From positions 33,819,175-33,883,174 of the forward strand of contig CM067353.1 of NCBI GenBank assembly GCA_034190875.2: a DNA stretch of 64,000 nt, read 5' to 3'. A program made the translations under genes and the position numbers. A model generated the notes under the pieces. The model had not been told where the DNA came from. It was given only the letters and a program-made list of their open reading frames with translations, and did not search any database. This document shows positions 54,906-64,000 of the stretch, piece by piece. The first letter of the stretch is position 1, and every line of letters starts with the position of its first letter. This DNA comes from Urechis unicinctus. Its lineage: Eukaryota > Annelida > Polychaeta > Xenopneusta > Urechidae.

Positions 54906-56157
54906 TGAAACTCGTGGCCATTGGCTGAAGCATATAATATATCATACTCCAATGTACAGTCTGATTGAATAAAGGTGAGTGAATTATTCATAAACAACCG
55001 GTTTTAATGCTATTCCTTTTTGTTTTAACAAACTTTCATCTCCATTATATTTAACCGTCTGTCTAATGAACACATGATAACATATTTTTCCTTTTTCCTG
55101 TAACAAACAAACTGTGATTGTGGTGGTTTATGTGCCTCAGTAGTGTATATAACTAACTGTATAACGTTAACATACTGCTATGAAGATAAGCGACTTTGAA
55201 ACTTGTTTAATCATTGTCAAGGTCTTATGATCGTCATGTGACCTAGCATGCAGCCACACCGCGCGCGTGCTGTTGGTCCGGCGCATGAGGTATTCGCTTC
55301 AGTGCCTTCACCGCTGCAACGATTTCATTAATTAGTGTATTGCAATACCTTGCGTATCTTAAATGTGTATATGCTAATGTGTTGTGCGATAGTATATGCA
55401 ACCTTCATGCGTCGCGTCACAGCCGCCATGTGCCCGGCCCGTACTGCCCAGAAAACCTGTTATAGTTTTTCAAGCATTCCTACCATCCCAAACTAGCTTA
55501 ATGTCACAAATGACTCTAATCAATAATGAGATGGAGTGTTGCGATAACATATTTGCTCATGTTGAGATGGCCAAATGTAAAACAGGCTTGAGTTGCTAGA
55601 ATGTGAACCTGTCGAAATAGCCAGAACGCGCCGCGCAATTTCTTGGAAGAGGCATACCGTTCTTTGTCTACTTGCCGCTTAAACTTCCAGCGTTTCATTC
55701 GTCGTGTATTGCATAAAACTTGTTTTGCCACTTGATATATGGGTCACTGCCACACTGTTTGATTCGCCAAACTTTTCAATTTCTTGGCATGTATAAATAA
55801 TTCATAATAATTTTTTCAGTGAAACAATACCAGAACGTGTTTACGGAGTTGTCATGTTTTATCAGTGTTCGCTTGTACTAACTGAAGACGTACTCGGCAT
55901 AGTTTCTCTAATCAGACTTTCGCAATCAACACAACATAAATAAACCGAGTAGTGTTTTAACACATCCCAATGCACAGACAAGAAGTGCGGCTATCCAAGC
56001 CACATGCGTCAATGACACGCGCATTGTAACGACGCGCGCCGAGACCAATAACGCGCCCCCTTACATAACGTCCCGTTAGATTCAGATCGTTATATTGATG
56101 GCAATTTCTATTTGTGGCCCCTCCGTAGAAAGCTACGACGCACAGAAGCAGTTCAAA
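54906..56157. other. Non-coding stretch
   Basis: Short open frames on both strands near 55,396-55,731 and 55,957-56,190 have no recognisable motif and overlap each other antisense. A GCGCGC-containing spot lies at 55,260. No gene supported. Confidence 0.45.
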
Positions 56158-56323
56158 TGTGGCTGACAGGTCAAAACGTGTTAGACGCAATCAAGGTCTA
56201 ATTGTAGATGTTTTAACTATATGTGCTGTTGTGTCTGTAAAGATACTATTGAATGAAACAATAATTGATAACAATTTGATATAACAAACAATGATATTTC
56301 ATTCAGCTGTGTACCCTACAGCC
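56158..56323. repeat. Right subterminal repeat X, copy 1
   Basis: Starts ATGTGGCTGACAGG and ends near AGCTGTGTACCCTA. Direct copy at 56,594-56,758 (spacing about 436, close to the 445 spacing of the left-end repeat). Confidence 0.7.
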
Positions 56324-56367
56324 TTGACTGGAACCCCGTTGTCTGAGTGCAGGGACGCAGCTTACTT

Positions 56368-56580
56368 GATGAGAATCAAGTCATATCATATAATAGCATG
56401 GTGTTATTATTTCAAAGGGACCCAATACACGTGTGTAGAAAGAACGCTGATTTCGAGTAATCAGACAAATGCTACTTCAAATATGGAATATAGTTTGGGG
56501 GAAAAAACACTATTGGGTCCATGACCCAATAATCATCAAATCTCCAAACAGTCAGCCAGAGCCCCAATAGTTCGATAAGG
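56368..56580. repeat. Right subterminal repeat Y, copy 1
   Basis: From TGATGAGAATCA through AAAGGGACCCAATA, the palindromic ATTGGGTCCATGACCCAAT and CCCCAATAGTTCGA. A diverged direct copy lies at 57,218-57,500. Confidence 0.7.
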
Positions 56581-56593
56581 AATAATAACTAAG

Positions 56594-56758
56594 ATGTGGC
56601 TGACAGGGTCAAAAGTTAGTTAGACACTATCAGGGTCTAGTTGTGGATGTTTTAACTCTATGTACTGTTGCGTGTGTACACATTCAATTGTAAAAAAACA
56701 ATTGATAATACTTTGACGATTAACAAATGCCATTTCATACAGCTGTGTTCCCTATAAC
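56594..56758. repeat. Right subterminal repeat X, copy 2
   Basis: Diverged direct copy of 56,158-56,323, sharing ATGTGGCTGACAGG, GGATGTTTTAACT (one base different) and CAGCTGTGT in order. Confidence 0.65.
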
Positions 56759-57217
56759 ACCGTAAAATACACGACTTGGCAATGGTTAAAATACAAATGT
56801 AGGAGAAGTAAATATTAGGGAGGACAAGTAAAAGTTCCAAGGTCAGAAGCATTGCTGTGGAATCTTGACAATATTCTAAATTTGACAAAAACTGACATAT
56901 CTACTAAACAGCCTATCCCCTGACACTGATCAAACTTAGTGCATTATTGCCCTCACGCGTCGACCACATAACACACAGCAAACAGCTTACAGTAAACGAT
57001 ACAAACTTTATACCTGATATCTTATCAAAACCGGACTATATCTCCTACACAATCAAACTATAGCATTACATGCACGATAACATTAATGTAACAGCTTTTC
57101 ACTCACTGATTAGTAGGAATGCCGCAGCCTCTCGACACAAACCATGCCACGTGTGACTACTTATTAAACACATATATTGGGCCGTACTGTATATAACATA
57201 TTGGGTCTTTGATGCGC
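56759..57217. other. Non-coding spacer between X2 and Y2
   Basis: AT-rich with no gene. A lone ATTGGGTCT lies near 57,200. Confidence 0.45.
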
Positions 57218-57500
57218 TGATGAGAATCATGTCACATGACGCCAAGTTGGTTTGTGATTGGGTAACTTATATATATATATATAAATGTTTCTGCATTTGG
57301 CCAATAGATGTCGGTATAGCATGGTGTAGGTGTTTCAAAGGGACCCAATATACGTGTATTGAACGAATGCATATTTCGAGGATTCAGGCATATATTATTT
57401 CAAATACGGAAATTTTTATTGGGGAAAAAAAATTATTGGGTCCAAGACCCAATAATCAACAAATGACCCAACAGTCAATCGTAGCCCCAATAGTTCGAGT
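57218..57500. repeat. Right subterminal repeat Y, copy 2
   Basis: Shares TGATGAGAATCA, TAGCATGGTGT, TTTCAAAGGGACCCAATA, ATTGGGTCC-AA-GACCCAAT and CCCCAATAGTTCGA with Y copy 1. Extra GACCCAA motifs follow toward the right end (57,465 and 57,516). Confidence 0.7.
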
Positions 57501-57515
57501 ATGAATATCGACCAT

Positions 57516-57537
57516 GACCCAATACTTCGGCGAGTTT
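57516..57537. repeat. Right terminal inverted repeat candidate
   Basis: GACCCAA, nine bases, GAGTTT; the inverted counterpart of 40,926-40,947. TA repeat starts five bases further on. Confidence 0.4.
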
Positions 57538-57542
57538 AAAAC

Positions 57543-57573
<31 letters not shown>

Positions 57574-57612
57574 ATACATATATATGTATACATATACATA
57601 TACATATATATT
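57543..57612. repeat. TA4: short TA and TATACA microsatellite
   Basis: A 25-base TA run followed by TATACATA-type repeats and TTTCTATTTCC, the same tail that follows TA2 at 27,704-27,748. It marks the resumption of the array. Confidence 0.9.
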
Positions 57613-60600
57613 TCTATTTCCAAGGCTCATAACACTAGTTGCACGTCAATCTATGCAATGCTGTCCGGAGCATCGGCTAAATCTCCAGCTTCACAGCAAT
57701 CTGCGTCTCCACACTGGACACATATCAAGCGCTTTATTCCAAAAAGTGATCGCTGATATCAATTGACAGATTTAACGATACTGTCAACGTACATTGTTCT
57801 TACCTTGTACACGTTAGAAATGATCAAGACTTATATAACAACTTCTGTGAGAACTTCTATGTTGGAACTTCGAGAGAATTACCTACCCCAGGGGTGACCC
57901 TCCGTATATAGTCAAACGATAAAACATTCTCAACATTTCTACAACCATCGAGTCAGCACAAAACGCTATGACCACACCATCACGCTATGATTATGCTATC
58001 TTGATGTGTGAAGCCATGCTTACTGCGCTGTACAGGAGTATTACTGGCACGGAGAAAGTTCTTTTAATAAGTCTCATAACCTTGAGCCTAATTAATAATA
58101 GCACTAACAATAACACCTATGAGTAAGTTAGTCGGGAATAATATCCAGCTCATGTTGCGTTTGCATGCTTTATGTGATTGATTGCATTGATGCAGAATAC
58201 AAATAATCCACAGCTATTTGTATTCTACTTGTACTCTACTTGTCAATTATTGGAATTGACACATTGCCATTAGAATGATGATAAATGAGAAACTAACGAA
58301 TTTATTCTCGGGATCTGCTTCCTTGCTCGACATGTGTTAGTCGCTATACAATTTACTCCTTGCCGTCAGAAGAATCAATCACTGAGCATGCCGTAGCCTG
58401 TGACACGCGATGCCACCCAAATCCTATAGTAAAGGTGACGGAGACAATTATCACAACTTACAAAACGTTGAATGCAGATGTAGTTTCTTGGTAAACGGAC
58501 TACAAACTACACCACAACGGAATGTAACGTGGTTATCGTCGTAATACCCTCGCCTATTTCGATGGGCTCAATGTATAAACCTAACCTTGATTGAAGTATT
58601 AAGAAACTGTCAGTCTGTCATAAAGTATGTTTCTGCATATAATACGACGACCTGTATTGAAATCTGATTCTGTTTAGACCCTTGTCCAATGAATTCATGC
58701 ATATCACTATGCTATTAACCTGAATAATAGAATCATAGCAATTTATGATTTGTGCTCAGTGTATTTGCAGCATTGCGTGTTTGGTTATGATAGCGAAAAA
58801 GTGATAGTGTACGATACGCATTTGATCACATCGGCACATAACGTCTTCTACTTAATGCTCGGAAATGTACGGATACCATAAAACAAATAGTCACACAATT
58901 CTGAAGCCTGGGATGAGATCATTAAGTATCCCAGCTACGTGGATTGTCCGGCTGTCATGCAAAGAGCATTACTATTGCGCTTGACTGAGTTACAATGAAG
59001 GGCCTGATGTGATTTGTGCTTCATTTGGCCGACAATCCGAGATGTCCAGTAAAAGCGCTGCATTAGGTGTTCTCGGTGTTATTGCTTATAACTCTTTACC
59101 AAGCATCTGTTGGCGGGACAATATTTTATCAACGACCAGTTTCGAATAACCCGCTCCTTTGACAGCCATTATAATTGGCTTTGTCGCACAGTGTGCTGAT
59201 AGTTATATTGCTATTATTATCATTTTGTACCGAACATTTCGAATTAGATAATAGCCCATCCTCTTGATAATACAAAAAAAACATTTTCCTCTGAGGTCTG
59301 ATATGATCGGCATCTGATAAAAAGTCAGTATCAATATATGGTGCAAACCTGTTATAATGTAATGGCTAGAGCGTTAGGAGCAAGGATTTTTGAGTTACAG
59401 TTGATAGCCCAAAACGTGGTTAATTGCCTATTGTCAATGTTTAGTTCCCCTATCATCACAGCAATAAATGTCGCAATAAATATCTCCCAGCTAGTTCCTA
59501 CTGCAAGGTACAGAGGTATCACAGCGTGATTTATCGTAATGGATTTTAATAACGCACCCTATAAGGACATGAACAATATGACATTCGTTCAAAAAGCACC
59601 GTGCTTACTTTGTAGTTTATTGCGCAAGAACGAACGACAATTTACGCTGTGATTGGTTTATCCTCAGACCAAGTATGTCGGTTATTTTTTATTGGTTCTT
59701 GATCGGTCATCCACTACAAATATTGTGGGATGTTTTCATGCATCTTTAGCCAACTAGCATTTTCCGTTTATAGACTTTTACAGGTCAAATGTGCGTGTGT
59801 ACTAAAACAGTGTCCTATGTTTATGTCAGTAGGCGCCTTTTATAGGCGATGTTTTTCTTATTGGGTCGTGAAATGTGTAAACTTTGACTTAAAAAGATTA
59901 TGTAAGTCACCAAAGTAGTGATGATGAGGACGATACGAAAACCTACGTAGTTTGTGGCTCGGCGTGAATACTGTAATATACAGATGATTTTAACATCGTA
60001 TCGAGAAGGTGTAGAGATGGTGAAGGGGAAGACTCGAACTGCACGCGTAGGGTTTAGAATAACTTCATTAGTTGACTTGATATTTGAATTTAAGATGGTA
60101 CTTTGCCTATAATGCCGCTGAGAGATGTGCTGAGCTTGGTTGCCTGGATTGAACTCATTTAAAAATTTAAAAGTGATTCCCTCAACAACTTAAGCACGCC
60201 ATCCCGATTATCATGGGACACGCTTTAGTCTGGATAGTAAAGGGTTTATAATTAATATCCGCTCTAGGGAGTTTGTCCATCAGACTGATGACTGAGAGGG
60301 TACGTTATGATGATAGGAGGTTTTCTGTCAGTTTGGCACTCAATATTAATTGCTAACCTCCATGCCTTGTTGACCAAATTGATTTGGTTATAGATGACGT
60401 TGGGTTAGTAAGCTGATTTTGTCGTGTTATGCTGTAACATATTGATCGTTGGTAGACGTTGCAACCCCGTCCCTCATCTATCTTGAGTACAATATGTAAG
60501 AATAACTATTTAGTCAAACAAAGGCTGTATTGATCCCTAATCTAAGAACATACTTAAATTCACTTATAAAATAGTCCGTTCCTGGTCAGGAATTGTTCAG

Positions 60601-63600
60601 ATGTCACCATTACTTTGTTATATGGACAGCAATAACCTTCACTATTATGTATTATTGAAAGTACCGTCATTGTTTGTTGCGGTACATGTGGTCAGAGTAT
60701 TGAAGATAGCTTTCAAATGTTTGGTCGTTCATTGGGCCATTCACGGTATTAAAATGTGTGTCTAAACTGGCTTTTCACGGAAGACACTATTATAAAAGTC
60801 GTTATGTGATATAGATGAAGGAATGAGATCGAGTTATATATCCTCAGATCTGTAATCTTTTATCAATCACAGAATTGCTTCTGGGATAATGCAATGAAAA
60901 ACATCAGTATTCTTCCGTGTTGCATAACCGATGTGTAGCCAACATTAAATTTCACCGAATGTCGGAACTTTGTTTCCGTCAGCGTCAACGTCTTTGCATG
61001 ATATAAGTTGGCTGTGTTAAACAGACACACTATTGTTGAACATATGCAGCTCACATGAATAGAGCCACTTCAAAATTGTTTAACCTGAAACTCGGAAGCA
61101 CTGTTAAAACATTGTGCGCAGACGCAAATGATGTAATGCTTGTTGTAAATGTGTAGTTACATTGAACGATTGATCATCTTTATAACCAAAGAAAGTGTTT
61201 GTACACAAACAGCATTCTATGCACGAATGGTTGAACAAAATAGCCTGTGTCCCACCAAATACCTTAATGGCAGCATGAGTTAAAGAGTACTTCTTAACTT
61301 CATACTTGAATGGTAGCAACCCTTTATTTTAGTTACTATATACTTTTTTTGTGCATTTGCACCAGTATTCGTTTGATAAAGAATGCTTCTTACATATTCA
61401 GTTATTACGTTTTACGCAAAGAAAATAATATAGCAAGAACGTTGGTGCATGGAGAATTAGAGGTTGAAACTTCATGATGTTTGCCGAATCCTAATCATCG
61501 CACGTTAATTGGCTAATACATTGGCATCCAAAGTCGGCGTAAAGTTGAGATTTTTAGCCACAAATATTGAATAAGGTGTAAGACTCTCTTTGTAAAACAC
61601 AAGCATGAGTTGAATAGGTAATCTGTACGTATGAGGCATACAATCACCTGCATCTGATACCATTTACAGTTGTCTGGCAAGAGCGCTCGGGTGCATGCTT
61701 TGTAATCCACATAACTGACATGTGATAACCTAAAACCTCCATGGTTAATGCTTGGCTCCATAGAGACAGATCATCACCGCAGTCAATGTCACCATCAAGA
61801 TCTCCACTCCTGTTCCTAGGCAAGGTACTGAGAATTATAATTGCTTTAAATTATTGCCGCGGAATAACTGTAGCGGTCGTTTCGCAAAAAAACAATGGCA
61901 ATTGTTTTATGCTTGAGTCAGGTCGTGTTTTAGGCTTGATTTGTCATGATTGCTGAACCACCATTAATATCTACCACATTTTTACGCATAGATAAACCAT
62001 CGCTGAGTGCTGAGTGCCTTTTATAGGCATTTTACGGGTAATGTGTACATGCATAATAAAACAAAATTTCATACTTATTTTAGTAAGCGCCCTTTCTAGG
62101 CAATATATAATAGTAGTGGTGTATAAATTAATCTCCTAATATGGTTGTTATTCGTCGAATTAAAATATGATCGAGGCGGAAAATCATTGTGTAGAACCGG
62201 ACACAGCTTAATGCTACTCTGATCACAGTGGCAGACGACAGGAGGCCAGTTTACATTGTTCACGATTTGCACCGAATTTCCAAACTTTGTATGTGTTTGT
62301 ATGTTGATTATATTCGTTTACTGCTACGACTCGAATGGCAGTGACTGCATCCAAGACAAAGTCGGTCACTGTCGGGGTTCATGTCGCTCTCAGAGGATCT
62401 TTGACGACCCTATTCAAAGATGGGACCGTGATCCAAGGCATGAGAAACCAGTCAGGTAGTCTGCCGTATAAATCGAAGATGAAACAAAAATAATTTACAT
62501 AGAATTGAAAAGGATTTTTCTTCATGGGTTGAAATGATACATTACAACGACGAAATATAAAATAGGATTAATTAAGATAACCGTAGGATAATACAGCACG
62601 ACAGGTACTCGATCAGATCAACTGCTTCAGTGGCTTAATTTCATTGCTCGGAAATAACAGGTTACCCTGAAATGATTTTGTATCGACCACAATCTAGCTA
62701 GTGCATTGATACCGTGCTTGGCAAAACAACTTTGCGATGGCTGATTTAATTTGTTCTTCATCTGGCCGAGATGATCCCTAGAGTTGCACAAATTGCTCAC
62801 GGTTTTGTATTATTAAGATAAATCTTAAGTGGTTACAAATGAAAGTTATTGCAACAACAAGAAGCAGAAGAATAAATGACTCCGCCAGTATTGTAAAGGT
62901 ATTAAACCCAATACGAAGCTTAATAATTCTTGAGAGTGCATCACCAATTGAAATACCGGAAACAACCCGAAATACTACGAATATTACGCCGTTGGTATTG
63001 TTTAGTAGCTATCTTGATTCTACTGCTAAAAAGTAGAATTACCAATACGATTACAATCGGTAAGGGAACACAAATCCATTAATCATCGCACGTCTCGGCC
63101 GGGTAATACGCTTGCTATATACGTATACAGTTTGAAATGTAATTATATTTTCTCATTGTATTATTATGATTCAGAAACCAAATTCGTCTCTCTCATTATT
63201 CACTGGTAGGTTATACGTAATGGTAGAGTGCTAACTGGTGTAGCCGTACTCAAATGAACCTGAAAAATAACTTGATTAGCTCAACTGATTCTGAATATCA
63301 TTTGAATACCCCGGAAATAGAAGTTATATGTGTTTTTTTGTGATATCCCGACGATTCCGTTCATGTGCGTCCGTAATCGTAAACGGTCGAATAGCATGTC
63401 GGACATGTGGGGAAAACATTGACGTCATAGATTTGTAAAGCATGAGCTGAATGCATCTTCATTACTACAACTGCTATCAAATAATGCAGCATCGGTTGGA
63501 CCAGCAGATCAATCTGACACATCACTGCCCAAGATACATTCTAATGATTTTTAAAGCAAAATGATATCCCATTAATTGTTTCATACTTCGAATAAAACGC

Positions 63601-64000
63601 ACATAATTGGTCAAGGAAAAACTATGCGTTGATGAATAAGGAAATATATTCGTGCTTCACGCGCTCATTAATATCTTTAAGCGTAATAATTGGAGCAGCA
63701 TTATGTACATGACAGGTGGGGGTAAAACTAGCTGCCCTGTATTTCATCAACAATATATCACCAGCACTTTGATTGCTAAGCACTTTATATTTGTCTTCCT
63801 TTGCATGCTACAGTGATACTGCAGTAAGTTTCAAACTACGCATTGTTCGGCAAACACAAACCAGTTATTGTTTGTTTAAAAAACTGTGATGGTTGCTAAC
63901 ACAGTATTTGTGCGACGTTATTGGCAAGTATGATATTAATAATGTGAGTATCCATACGTTGTGCTCAAAACATATAAACATAATTTGCACAGACACATGC
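57613..64000. repeat. Q3: copy of the Q unit, continuing beyond the window
   Basis: Colinear with Q2 from about 27,795 onward. It lacks about 95 bases at 60,240 and about 880 bases at 62,985 relative to Q2, and has small private indels (for example about 61,348, 63,450). It has no supported gene. Deletion points differ from those of Q1, so Q1 and Q3 decayed independently. Confidence 0.85.

Overview
The window reads as nuclear DNA of an invertebrate animal. It is AT-rich, has no operon structure or dense ORFs, and holds long (TA)n tracts, large dispersed and tandem repeats, a SINE-like tail of a type I associate with molluscs and other marine invertebrates, and one multi-exon gene with GT-AG introns. 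A lophotrochozoan such as a mollusc is my best guess, held loosely. Outside that gene I find no intact protein-coding gene; most ORFs are chance frames in repeats.

Layout. Positions 1-3,530 are gene-free AT-rich DNA. About 3,530-40,920 is a higher-order repeat array with the order Q (6-10 kb non-coding unit), then E (remnant of a GC-richer inverted-repeat element), then P (about 2.6 kb), then (TA)n. The copies are Q0 (3,530-14,640, old and diverged), E1 (14,641-17,105), P0 (only its last 0.2 kb), TA1, Q1 (17,517-24,050), E2 (24,051-24,917), P1 (24,918-27,525), TA2, Q2 (27,740-38,017), E3 (38,018-38,194), P2 (38,195-40,817), TA3. The array resumes at 57,543 with TA4 and Q3, which runs off the window.

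Exactly between TA3 and TA4 lies a 16.6 kb block (40,923-57,542) unlike its surroundings. It carries a minus-strand gene whose coding exons I could chain from 51,481 to 42,611 with compatible phases at nearly every junction. The order is an FHA domain closest in pattern to that of Ki-67, a PWWP domain, about 17 tandem repeats of roughly 57-63 residues, a C2H2 and a C2HC zinc finger, a tyrosine-recombinase-like domain with its R, R, H and Y landmarks, an acidic/basic linker, and a C-terminal Myb/SANT-like domain. The predicted protein is about 1,940 residues. Two reading-frame breaks lie in the long repeat exon; one is plainly a single inserted base.

The block has imperfect inverted ends, duplicated subterminal segments at both ends, and palindromic GGGTC/GACCC motifs concentrated there. 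It may therefore be a giant transposable element that carries its own tyrosine recombinase gene. The alternative is a host gene in a unique interval between two repeat arrays. The block also holds smaller insertions: a SINE-like tail (51,789-51,914) and a GC-rich inverted-repeat element (52,935-53,882) with a small ORF.
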